Origin: Halioglobus japonicus
GTDB taxonomy: Bacteria; Pseudomonadota; Gammaproteobacteria; Pseudomonadales; Halieaceae
Assembly (NCBI RefSeq): GCF_001983995.1
Contig: NZ_CP019450.1
Location: 992,001-1,056,000 of the forward strand
Direction of reading: 5' to 3'
DNA length: 64,000 nt
The notes beneath the pieces were generated by a model. The model had not been told where the DNA came from. It searched no databases and saw only the letters and a program-made list of their open reading frames with translations. Of this stretch, positions 54,696 to 62,910 are shown piece after piece. The translations under genes were made by a program, and so were the position numbers. The stretch's first letter is position 1, and each line of letters begins with the position of its first letter.

Positions 54696-55895
54696 ATGCG
54701 ATTCATCAACTGGCTGTTGCACAAATGCATAGTTGGCCTGCTTGGCGTTGTGCAAAAGTTTCTCAGTGTTCCCACCCAGACGTTGTTTGCCGGCGCCGGC
54801 AGCTCAGGACAGCTGGCGCGTCACATGGTGGCCATGGGGCACCAGCGTATCCTGCTGGTAACCGACCAGATTCTGGTAGACCTCGGTATGGCAGAAAATA
54901 TCCGTAAGTCGGTTGAAGAGGCGGGCGGAGAGCTGTTTGTTTATTGCGGCGTGCTGCCTGACCCGACCACAGCGATCGTCGAGGAGGGGCTTGCCTACTA
55001 TCGCACTCAGCGCTGCGACTCGATCCTGGCTTTAGGTGGAGGCTCGTCCATTGATGCTGCCAAGGGTATTGCCGCCAGCGCGACCAATGGTCCGGTGCAG
55101 TCGCTGGTGGGTATTCTCAAGATCCGCCAGGCGCTGGCGCCGTTGTATGCCATTCCTACAACGTCTGGCACGGGTTCCGAGGCCACTTTTGCCGCAGTCA
55201 TCTCCGATGCAGAGACCCATCGCAAGGGCTTTCTGGCGGACATGAAATTAATCCCACTGGGCGTAGCGCTCGACCCGCTGCTACTCACCGGTATGCCGCA
55301 GGGTGTGACGGCCGCCACTGGCGCCGACGCCCTGACGCACGCCATCGAAACCTATATTGGCCGCTGGTCGAACGATGAAGTTCGGCGCCTGTCCGGCACT
55401 GCGACCCGTCTGCTGTTTGACCATTTGCCCCGGGTCTATCGTAACGGCCAGGATGTGCAGTCGCGCGAAGCGGTATCGCTGGCCTCCTACTATGCCGGCC
55501 AGGCGATTAATCACGCCAGTGTGGGCATGGTACATGCGATTGCCCATCAGTTAGGCGGCTTGTATGGCACACCCCACGGTGTGGCTAACGCGATTGTGCT
55601 GCCCCATGTGCTCGACTGCTATGTTGAACACAGCCCCGAGGCGCTGGCGGAGCTTGCGGCCGTCATCGGTGTGGGCAGGTCCAGTCAGACTGATCATGAG
55701 CGCGCCAGCGCCTTCGTACAGGCGACTCGCGACCTGCTGGCGCAATTGGGTCTTGCGACCCGCCTGGAATCTTTTCCCACCTCCGATATTCCCGCAGTGG
55801 CTAATGACAGCATGGCGGAGTGCCGGCTGTACCCGGTGCCACACTGGGTATCCCGGGCGGAGCTGAAGACTATATTGGACAAGATAGCTGTTTAA
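54696..55895 (+). CDS. Iron-containing alcohol dehydrogenase
   Basis: A 399-residue group III alcohol dehydrogenase. LALGGGSSIDAAKGIAA is the NAD-binding GGGS motif, IPTTSGTGSEATFAAVIS the second, and metal ligands lie in GADALTHAIETYIG (Asp, His), and INHASVGMVHAIAHQLGGLYGTPHGVANA (two His). It converts an alcohol to an aldehyde with NAD and Fe2+. Begins the operon with the next dehydrogenase (11 bases) and the sulfatase, so it probably acts on an alcohol exposed by desulfation. Confidence 0.9.
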   Translation: MRFINWLLHKCIVGLLGVVQKFLSVPTQTLFAGAGSSGQLARHMVAMGHQRILLVTDQILVDLGMAENIRKSVEEAGGELFVYCGVLPDPTTAIVEEGLAYYRTQRCDSILALGGGSSIDAAKGIAASATNGPVQSLVGILKIRQALAPLYAIPTTSGTGSEATFAAVISDAETHRKGFLADMKLIPLGVALDPLLLTGMPQGVTAATGADALTHAIETYIGRWSNDEVRRLSGTATRLLFDHLPRVYRNGQDVQSREAVSLASYYAGQAINHASVGMVHAIAHQLGGLYGTPHGVANAIVLPHVLDCYVEHSPEALAELAAVIGVGRSSQTDHERASAFVQATRDLLAQLGLATRLESFPTSDIPAVANDSMAECRLYPVPHWVSRAELKTILDKIAV

Positions 55896-55906
55896 GGAAC
55901 GGACTG

Positions 55907-57064
55907 ATGACGATCTTGAACTCGATTTGGATGAACGAAGAGCTGCGCATGCTGCACGATAGTGCGCTCAAATTTACCGAGCAGGAGCTGGGGCCGAATC
56001 GCGAGCGCTGGGAAGCCCAGGGTATGTGCGATCGCGATGCCTGGCGTACCACCGGCGCGGCCGGGCTGCTGTGCGCCAGTATTCCGGTGGAATACGGTGG
56101 TGCTGGCGGTGACTACACCCACGAGGCCGTTATTTACGACGCCATGATACGCGGTGGAGCGGCGGCGTCCGTGGGTGGCGGCAACACGGTCCACAGTCAG
56201 ATTGTGGCGCACTACATTCTCGACTACGGCACCGAAGACCAGAAGCATAAGTGGCTGCCGGCTATGGCCGCCGGAGAGCTCGTGGGTGCCATTGCCATGA
56301 CGGAGCCGGGCGCAGGGTCCGATTTGCAGGGTGTAAAAACCACAGCAGTGCGCGAGGGTGACGAGTACATTATCAATGGCGCCAAGACCTTTATCAGCAA
56401 CGGCCAGCACGCCGAGCTTATTATTGTTGTGGCTAAAACCGACCCCGCCGCAGGCGCCAAGGGCACGTCGCTGATCGTGGTGGAGACCGAGGGGCTCGAC
56501 GGCTTCGCGCGAGGCCGCAACCTGGATAAAGTGGGTTTGAAAGATGCCGATACATCTGAATTGTTTTTCAATAACGTCCGTGTGCCCACCGCCAATCTGT
56601 TGGGCGACCCTGAGGGCCAGGGCTTTATTCAGTTAATGATGCAGCTGCCTCAGGAGCGACTAGGTATTGCCTGTGCCGGTGCGACGATCGCCGAAATGGC
56701 CGTTGAGACCACCTTGGAATACACCCGTGACCGAGCGGCGTTTGGCAAAAGTGTGTTCGACTTCCAGAACACGCGCTTCAAGTTGGCGGAGTGCAAAACC
56801 GAAGCCACTATTGCCCGCAGTTTCGTCGATCAGTGCATTGCCAAGCACATTAATGGCGAGCTCAGCGCGGAAGAGGCGTCGATGGCCAAGTGGTGGTGTA
56901 CCCAGAAGCAGTGCGACATTGTAGACGAGTGCCTGCAATTACACGGAGGCTACGGCTATATGTGGGAATATCCCATCGCACGAATGTACGCTGACAGTCG
57001 GGTGCAGAAAATCTATGGCGGCACCAACGAAATTATGAAAGAGCTGATCGCCAGGTCGCTCTGA
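55907..57064 (+). CDS. Acyl-CoA dehydrogenase (long-chain/IVD type)
   Basis: A 385-residue flavin dehydrogenase: IAMTEPGAGSDLQGVKTTA, YIINGAKTFISNGQHAEL, and the C-terminal LHGGYGYMWEYPIARMYADS and KIYGGTNEIMKELIA. The Glu in LPQERLGIACAG is the likely base because the YEGT Glu is Gly here. I start at ATG 55907 after AAGGA; a longer reading into the preceding gene is not family-like. Third of the dehydrogenase genes in this part of the window, linked to the alcohol dehydrogenase and sulfatase. Confidence 0.9.
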   Translation: MTILNSIWMNEELRMLHDSALKFTEQELGPNRERWEAQGMCDRDAWRTTGAAGLLCASIPVEYGGAGGDYTHEAVIYDAMIRGGAAASVGGGNTVHSQIVAHYILDYGTEDQKHKWLPAMAAGELVGAIAMTEPGAGSDLQGVKTTAVREGDEYIINGAKTFISNGQHAELIIVVAKTDPAAGAKGTSLIVVETEGLDGFARGRNLDKVGLKDADTSELFFNNVRVPTANLLGDPEGQGFIQLMMQLPQERLGIACAGATIAEMAVETTLEYTRDRAAFGKSVFDFQNTRFKLAECKTEATIARSFVDQCIAKHINGELSAEEASMAKWWCTQKQCDIVDECLQLHGGYGYMWEYPIARMYADSRVQKIYGGTNEIMKELIARSL

Positions 57065-57092
57065 GAGGGCCACGCAATCACAGGTAATCACA

Positions 57093-58667
57093 ATGAAGAA
57101 CCTATTACATACCTTACGCCGGGCCTGCGCGGTGGCCGCAACACTGGCAGTGTCCTTTGGCGCTGCCGTTAGTCAGGCCGCAGACAAGCCCAACATCCTG
57201 GTGATCTGGGGCGACGATATTGGCTGGTCCAACCTCAGTGCCTATCACCGCGGCATGCTGGGTGGCAGCACGCCCAACATCGACCGAATTGCTAACGAAG
57301 GTGCGATGTTCACTGACTATTACGGCGAGCAAAGCTGTACCGCGGGCCGCTCTGCCTTCATCACCGGCCAGCACCCGCTGCGCACTGGATTGCTGAAAGT
57401 CGGTATGCCTGGCGCTGATATCGGCCTGCAGGCGGAAGATCCCACTATCGCCGAGCTGCTCAAGCCCCACGGTTATGTGACGGGCCAGTTCGGTAAGAAT
57501 CATCTGGGCGACAAGGACGAGTTCCTGCCGACCAATCATGGCTTCGATGAGTTCTTCGGTAACCTCTACCACCTCAATGCCGAGGAAGAGCCGGAAACGT
57601 ATTTCTACCCGAAAGATCCTGCCTTCCATAAGCGCTTCGCACCTCGCGGTGTAATTCGCTCTTATGCGGACGGCAAGATCGAAGACACTGGCCCGCTGAC
57701 CCGCAAGCGCATGGAAATGGTGGATCAGGAATTTACCGACGCAGCGCTCAAGTTTATCGACAAGGCCCACAAAGACGACAAGCCGTTCTTTGTTTGGTTT
57801 AACGCGACCCGCATGCACGTGTGGACCCGCCTGGCGCCCAAGTGGGATGGCGCATCTGGTTACGGTTTGTATGCCGATGGCTTGATGGAGCACGATTACC
57901 ACGTGGGCCTGCTGCTGGACAAAATCGACGAGCTCGGCATCGCCGACAACACGATTGTGGTTTACTCCACCGACAATGGCTCGCAGACCAGCACCTACCC
58001 GGATGCCGGCGTCGAGCCGTTTCGTGGTGAAAAAGGCTCGACCTGGGAGGGTGGCTTCCGCGTTCCCGCCATGATTCGCTGGCCTGGGGTGGTAGAGCCA
58101 GGCACGGTGATCAACGACATCTTCTCGCACCTGGACTGGATGCCCACACTCTTGAGTGCGGCGGGTGAGCCCGGTGTGAAAGAGAAACTGCTCAAGGGCC
58201 ACCGCGCGGGTGACATGACCTACCGCGTGCACCTGGACGGTTACGACCAGACGGAACTGCTGGCGGGCAAAGGCCCCGGTAAGCGCACCACGCTGTACTA
58301 CTTTGACGACAACGCCAACTTTAATGCCATGCGCTGGAATGACTGGAAGATTCACTTCGGCTGGTCCATGCAGGGCTGGGCGGGTCAGCGTGAGGCACTG
58401 AACTTCCCGCGGATGGTTCACCTGCGTTCAGACCCCTATGAAACCTCGCTGGACTCCGGCCTGTATACGCGCTTCTTCGGTGATCAGCTGTGGCTGTTTG
58501 TGCCGGTGCAGCAGGAAGTCGGCAAGTGGCTGATGACCTTCCGCGAATATCCGCCGCGTCAGCCCACGGCGAGCTTCAGCATCGACAAGATGATTGATCA
58601 GATGCAGCAAATGATGCACGTGCGCGCCATGCAGCAGCAAGGTGCAGGTGCCCGCCCCGGGCAGTAA
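57093..58667 (+). CDS. Arylsulfatase (formylglycine-dependent sulfatase), exported
   Basis: A 524-residue type I sulfatase with signal peptide (to about residue 30). NILVIWGDDIGWSN carries the Ca2+-binding DD, EQSCTAGRSAF the C82-T-A-G-R maturation site that is converted to formylglycine (variant of CxPSR), TGQFGKNHLGD the Lys/His pair and YSTDNGSQTSTYPD the second metal site. A sulfatase-maturase gene is not in the window. It hydrolyses sulfate esters in the periplasm. It follows the dehydrogenase by 28 bases, suggesting entry of a sulfated substrate into the operon's pathway. Confidence 0.92.
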   Translation: MKNLLHTLRRACAVAATLAVSFGAAVSQAADKPNILVIWGDDIGWSNLSAYHRGMLGGSTPNIDRIANEGAMFTDYYGEQSCTAGRSAFITGQHPLRTGLLKVGMPGADIGLQAEDPTIAELLKPHGYVTGQFGKNHLGDKDEFLPTNHGFDEFFGNLYHLNAEEEPETYFYPKDPAFHKRFAPRGVIRSYADGKIEDTGPLTRKRMEMVDQEFTDAALKFIDKAHKDDKPFFVWFNATRMHVWTRLAPKWDGASGYGLYADGLMEHDYHVGLLLDKIDELGIADNTIVVYSTDNGSQTSTYPDAGVEPFRGEKGSTWEGGFRVPAMIRWPGVVEPGTVINDIFSHLDWMPTLLSAAGEPGVKEKLLKGHRAGDMTYRVHLDGYDQTELLAGKGPGKRTTLYYFDDNANFNAMRWNDWKIHFGWSMQGWAGQREALNFPRMVHLRSDPYETSLDSGLYTRFFGDQLWLFVPVQQEVGKWLMTFREYPPRQPTASFSIDKMIDQMQQMMHVRAMQQQGAGARPGQ

Positions 58668-58680
58668 TCCTCTTCCAGAC

Positions 58681-58700
58681 CCCTGCCCTTCGGGGCAGGG
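58681..58700. terminator. Strong hairpin between convergent sulfatase and crotonase genes
   Basis: CCCTGCCC, TTCG tetraloop, GGGCAGGG is a perfect 8-bp stem capped by an ultra-stable UUCG loop, 13 bases past the sulfatase stop and ending at the crotonase stop. There is no T-run, so termination may need a factor, but it will shield both 3' ends. Confidence 0.6.
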
Positions 58701-59597
58701 TTAGTCCCCTCTATCCTCGCGATAATCCCCGAATTCACCGTCGCGCTGTGACAGCGCTTCGGTGAGCTTGCCTCCGCCCTGGGTGGCGGCTATGAAATCC
58801 TTGAAGCTCTGCTGGTGGGTTGCCAGCGTACAGATCTCGGTGCCCTGGCGCAGGCCGGCACGCAGGCCCATGGCTTCCATCTGGCGGTGCACGGCGCGTT
58901 TGTTGAGGGCGAGGATATCCGCCGGAATGGCGGCGATGCGTTCCGCCTGGGCAAGCGTGGCGGCCTCGAGTTCCTCCGCCGGGAAACTGCGCGTGGCCCA
59001 GCCGTACTGTACGGCTTCGGTGCCGCTGACGGAGTCGCCGGTAAGCAGCATCTCCATGCCCTTGCGCATACCCAGTAGCCACGGGTGAAACTGCATATCG
59101 GGCACGCCGAAGCGCACCGCGGGGTAGCCAATCTGGGCGTCGTCGGCCGCATAGACCACGTCGCAACCGGTGGCCAGTTCGCTGCCACCCGCCAGGCAGT
59201 AGCCGTGAACCTCGGCAATGACTGGCTTGGACAAGTCCCAGATGCGCATCCAGCTCTCTACCACGTGGCGCGGCCACTGGCTGTCGCCGCCCGCGGTGTG
59301 GAAGGGGTAGGCCTGGCCGACGTTGCCGCCGCCCAGGTCATAGCCAGCTGAGAAACATTTGCCGGAGCCGCGCACAATCATCACTTTCACTTTCGGGTCT
59401 GCATCGCCGGCCTCCAGTGCATGCAGGAGCTCACCGCGAAGCTGGTGGTTCAGCGCGTTGCGCTTGTCAGGCCGATTGAGGGCGATACGCCTCACGCCAG
59501 GCGAAGGCTCATCGATCAGTACTACTTCATAGCCATTTTCACCGTAGCGGCCTTGCGCTGCTTGTCCCTCTGCGTAGGGGTTCGCTTCGTTGGTCAT
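58701..59597 (-). CDS. Enoyl-CoA hydratase-like (crotonase family)
   Basis: A 298-residue crotonase: RRIALNRPDKRNALNHQLR, CFSAGYDLGGGN as first oxyanion strand and VHGYCLAGGSELATGCDVVYA as second, with the C-terminal MLLTGDSVSGTEAVQYGWATRSFP. The position of the second catalytic Glu is PAVRFGVPDMQFHPW. Start ATG 59597 after GAGGAG. It is single on the minus strand and longer than typical hydratases by an N-terminal ~25-residue extension. Probable role in beta-oxidation or ring cleavage of an alicyclic acyl-CoA. Confidence 0.87.
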   Translation of the reverse strand: MTNEANPYAEGQAAQGRYGENGYEVVLIDEPSPGVRRIALNRPDKRNALNHQLRGELLHALEAGDADPKVKVMIVRGSGKCFSAGYDLGGGNVGQAYPFHTAGGDSQWPRHVVESWMRIWDLSKPVIAEVHGYCLAGGSELATGCDVVYAADDAQIGYPAVRFGVPDMQFHPWLLGMRKGMEMLLTGDSVSGTEAVQYGWATRSFPAEELEAATLAQAERIAAIPADILALNKRAVHRQMEAMGLRAGLRQGTEICTLATHQQSFKDFIAATQGGGKLTEALSQRDGEFGDYREDRGD

Positions 59598-59753
59598 TGT
59601 GATCTCCTCAATAGTGGCATTGATTGTACGCCCCGCAAGGGGCGGAAGGGATACAGCAATTTGTACTAACCCTGCTCGGGACGGCGGCGAATGAGGCGCA
59701 CCAGGCGTCAGTGTGTGGTGTATGCTGCGCGTTTTGATGGTGCGAGAAACCCT

Positions 59754-60634
59754 ATGTTAAGCCCGCTACTGGATGTGCTGACCGGCCCTTGCCCGAGGAC
59801 GCCGCGCGCCTGTTTCACGGCCGTGGCCTGTGCTATGAGGGCTTGTCTTTTCTCAATGTGGACTGGTTCGAACCGGTGGTGTGGGCCGTTGTCTACGGTG
59901 ATGTCGACGATGATCTGGTGGCTTCAATTGCTGCGGCGTTGGCCGCTTTCGGCGAACATGAAAGCAGGGTGCAATGTGTATCCCTGCAGCGTCGTGGGCG
60001 CGGTACAGCAAGCCAGGAGGTGATCTATGGTGCACTGCCTGAAGTCTGTTTCGCCCGTGAGGCTGGGGCGCGCTACGAACGGAATTTCTCGGCTAACCAG
60101 AATGTTGGATTCTTCCTCGACGTACGTCCCGGGCGGCAGTGGCTGCGTGAACGTGCCCAGGGAAAGCGCGTGCTTAACCTGTTTTCTTATACCTGCTCGT
60201 TCTCGGTGGTAGCGCTGCAGGGTGGGGCGGCAGAGGTGATCAATATCGATATGGCCAAGTCCGCGCTGGCTACCGGGCAACGCAATCATGCACTCAACGG
60301 GCTGCCGCCTGATGTCTTTCGCTCTACCCGCAACCTGGAAGATCTGGGGCCTTACGATCTGGTGATCTCTGACCCGCCCTCGCGCCAGAAGCGCAGCTTT
60401 GAGGCCGACAAGGATTATGCGCGCCTGCTGCAGCAGCTGGCACCGATGCTGGCTCCGGGGGCCGAAATACTCGCGTGCCTGAATGCGCCCTATCTGGGGG
60501 CGGCCTTTCTGCCCGAGCTATTCGAGGCACACCTGAAGAGCTGTGAGTACGTGGAACATCTGCCGCAGCGTGAGGATTTTCCGGAAAAGGATCTGGATTG
60601 CTGCCTGAAGATGCAGGCCTTCAGGCAGCGCTAG
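59754..60634 (+). pseudogene. Class I SAM-dependent methyltransferase, RlmI/RlmK-like, single frameshift
   Basis: From ATG 59754 the start is MLSPLLDVLTGP, then the frame shifts at C-run 59786-59788 and goes on LPEDAARLFHGRGLCYEG, giving about 292 residues when one base is added. NQNVGFFLDVRPGRQWL, RVLNLFSYTCSFSVVALQGG and SDPPSRQKRSFEADKDYARLL are the motifs of rRNA m5C/m2G methyltransferases of the RlmI/RlmK family: cofactor loop and DPPS catalytic loop. The PUA domain of RlmI is absent. Likely methylates rRNA; if the frameshift is real only the C-terminal domain is made. Confidence 0.8.
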
Positions 60635-60664
60635 CGGCGCAGCGGGCGCTGCGCCGCGCGGTGC

Positions 60665-61753
60665 TTAGCGAATGTGACGCAGCAGGAAGGGGACCAGCTC
60701 TTCGCCGGATGGGTCTTCCAGTGGCCAGGCAGGGTCGCGGGAATAGCCCACGCTTTCCAGGCCCACCTCGTCAGCACGCTCCTTGATCGCAATGCCATGC
60801 AAAGCGTGATGTAGGAACAGGTCCACAGGGTTTTCCAGTGAGGTCGTGAAGTTTTCCACGTAAATGGGCGCATCACCAGCGTCCATGAGTTCCAGCATGT
60901 CCACTTCTGCGCGGTAGTCCAGGGTGGCCTGGTCTTCCAGCGCCTCGACGCTGGGAACACCGAGGAAGGTCAGCAGGTAGTTGGTCTGGCCCAGCGTGTT
61001 GACGAGGGTCAGAATGTCGGTGCTGCCCAGGATGTCCTCGAGGGGTGCCGTGAGCGGCAAGAGCACATCTCCCCAATCGATAATGTCATAGGTGGACTGA
61101 GTGACCAGGGCGCCGACGGCGCTGACACGGGTTGATTCACGCAGGATTTCATCCGCGTTATCCGGGTCCGCAAGGTCGTCGCGGGTGCCCAGCCACAGGC
61201 TGGCGCCGGCACCGGCGGATACGCCGTACAGTGCGACATTGTCAACATCCAGGTTCAGGCTCTCGTAGTAGTAGCGCATAAATTGCAGCGCCTGGGCTGT
61301 GTCCTGCAGGGAGGTGAGTACACCGCCTTGCTCAGCGGCTGCGACAATGTCACCGCCCTCTTCGGGTACCGTGAGCAGGGTGTAGTTGATGGTGGCATAG
61401 GCCACGCACTCCTGCAGGAAGGCCCGTACGTCATCGGCGAAGTTGTTATGGGCGCTGGATTTGTCGCCGCCGGTAAAGCCGCCGCCGTGGATGTAGATGA
61501 CCAAGGGTGTCGGGTCATCGCATTCCGGCAGGTAGATATCGAAAAGGTTGCGCTCATCATCGCCGTAGGGCACGTCGGCGGAAAACTTGGCAGAGATGTT
61601 CGGCAGGTCGATTGGCGCCGTTGTGAAGGTCAGGTCCAGGGTTGGCCGGGGCACCTGAGCGGGGCTGCTGGGGCGGCTCGAATCAGAGCTGTCGCTACAG
61701 GCAACGAGGGTAGCACCCAGTAATACCGGGGCTAGAACACGGAGCAATTGCAT
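60665..61753 (-). CDS. Alpha/beta hydrolase (carboxylesterase, HSL-like), lipoprotein
   Basis: A 362-residue esterase with a lipoprotein signal ending at LVACS (Cys19) and a Ser-rich linker. VIYIHGGGFTGGDKSSAHNN is the HGGG oxyanion motif and LYGVSAGAGASLWL the GxSxG nucleophile elbow; HHALHGIAI holds the likely catalytic His. Anchored in the outer or inner membrane it would hydrolyse small or aryl esters. Alone on the minus strand, divergent from the aldo/keto reductase. Confidence 0.87.
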   Translation of the reverse strand: MQLLRVLAPVLLGATLVACSDSSDSSRPSSPAQVPRPTLDLTFTTAPIDLPNISAKFSADVPYGDDERNLFDIYLPECDDPTPLVIYIHGGGFTGGDKSSAHNNFADDVRAFLQECVAYATINYTLLTVPEEGGDIVAAAEQGGVLTSLQDTAQALQFMRYYYESLNLDVDNVALYGVSAGAGASLWLGTRDDLADPDNADEILRESTRVSAVGALVTQSTYDIIDWGDVLLPLTAPLEDILGSTDILTLVNTLGQTNYLLTFLGVPSVEALEDQATLDYRAEVDMLELMDAGDAPIYVENFTTSLENPVDLFLHHALHGIAIKERADEVGLESVGYSRDPAWPLEDPSGEELVPFLLRHIR

Positions 61754-61850
61754 GTGTCACTTCCAAAAGTTATTTTGAATCGCGACAGTAGCAAAATGTA
61801 CTCATTGTTTACATTTTAATCAGCCTGAAAATCTGGACGGAATCACAAAA

Positions 61851-62867
61851 ATGGAAAGAAATCGCCTCGGCCGCAGTGGCATTGTCGTCTCCGATATCTG
61901 CATGGGAACCATGACTTTTGGTAACCAGGCGGATGAGAAAACCTCATTTGCCATTATGGATGCCGCGTACGACATCGGCATCGATTTTTACGACACGGCA
62001 GAGGTGTATCCGGTCCCTCCTGAGGAACGCTATATGGGCGTGACGGAGGAGATCGTGGGCCGCTGGCTGAAAACCAAGCCGCGCGATTCCATCATTCTCG
62101 CCACCAAGGTGGCGGGTCCCGGTCACGGCTGGATTACACCGCCGGTGCGCTCGGGGAAAACCGGCCTCGATCGCCACCACATTGTACGCGCCATCGAGGG
62201 CAGCCTGCGGCGTCTCGATACCGACTATGTAGATCTCTACCAGACCCACTGGCCCGATCATGATTATTACTATGAAGAAACCCTGCGAGCCCTCGAGGAG
62301 CTGGTGGATTCGGGCAAGGTGCGGGTATTGGGTTGCTCCAATGAAACCAGTTGGGGGCTGACCAAGAGCCTGTGGGCGGCGGACAAGCACGGTCTGCCTC
62401 GCTATGAGACGATCCAGAACAATTTCAGCCTCAACCAGCGGCGCTTTGAAGATGAGTTGGCCCAGGTGTGTCGGCAGGAAGAGGTGAGCCTGTTGCCTTA
62501 CTCACCTTTGGCGGGCGGCGTGTTGTCGGGCAAATACAATGACGGGGCGACCCCGGCAGGTGCACGCTTCACCAACTACCTCACCGCCGGAGAGCGGCAA
62601 AAGAGAATGGCTGCCCGGTTTATTAATCCGATCGCCGAAGCCTCTACCAAGCGATTTACTGCGATTGCCGCAGATGCAGGCCTGTCACCGGTTACCATGG
62701 CGGTGGCCTGGAGCAAGCAGCACGATTTTGTCGCGTCGACGATCGTAGGAGCGACCAGTATGGATCAGATGCCTGACATTCTGGCGGCGGCTGACGTCAC
62801 GCTCAGCGCGGAAACCATGGCCGCAATCAATGCCGTGAGCCGGGAGCTCAAATATCCGATGGGCTGA
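61851..62867 (+). CDS. Aldo/keto reductase, Tas/YajO-like
   Basis: A 338-residue NADPH-dependent reductase. Catalytic tetrad: D48 and Y53 in DFYDTAEVY, K86 in ATKVAG, His in YQTHWPDHD. DICMGTMTFGNQ and LGCSNETSWGLTKS match the Tas/AKR11-12 group, and VVSDI near the start is standard. Cytoplasmic, no signal, in contrast to the Tat-exported reductase at 19022-19941. It stands in front of an amidohydrolase gene on the same strand with a 43-base gap. Confidence 0.9.
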   Translation: MERNRLGRSGIVVSDICMGTMTFGNQADEKTSFAIMDAAYDIGIDFYDTAEVYPVPPEERYMGVTEEIVGRWLKTKPRDSIILATKVAGPGHGWITPPVRSGKTGLDRHHIVRAIEGSLRRLDTDYVDLYQTHWPDHDYYYEETLRALEELVDSGKVRVLGCSNETSWGLTKSLWAADKHGLPRYETIQNNFSLNQRRFEDELAQVCRQEEVSLLPYSPLAGGVLSGKYNDGATPAGARFTNYLTAGERQKRMAARFINPIAEASTKRFTAIAADAGLSPVTMAVAWSKQHDFVASTIVGATSMDQMPDILAAADVTLSAETMAAINAVSRELKYPMG

Positions 62868-62910
62868 GCCCTCGCGGCCGGTGTTTAGTGGTTAATCGGG
62901 AGAATATGTT

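Noticed and set aside
62748..62760. TAGGAGCGACC in the aldo/keto reductase gene as another REP copy
   Set aside because: It is one arm only, inside a coding region (IVGAT), without the inverted partner.
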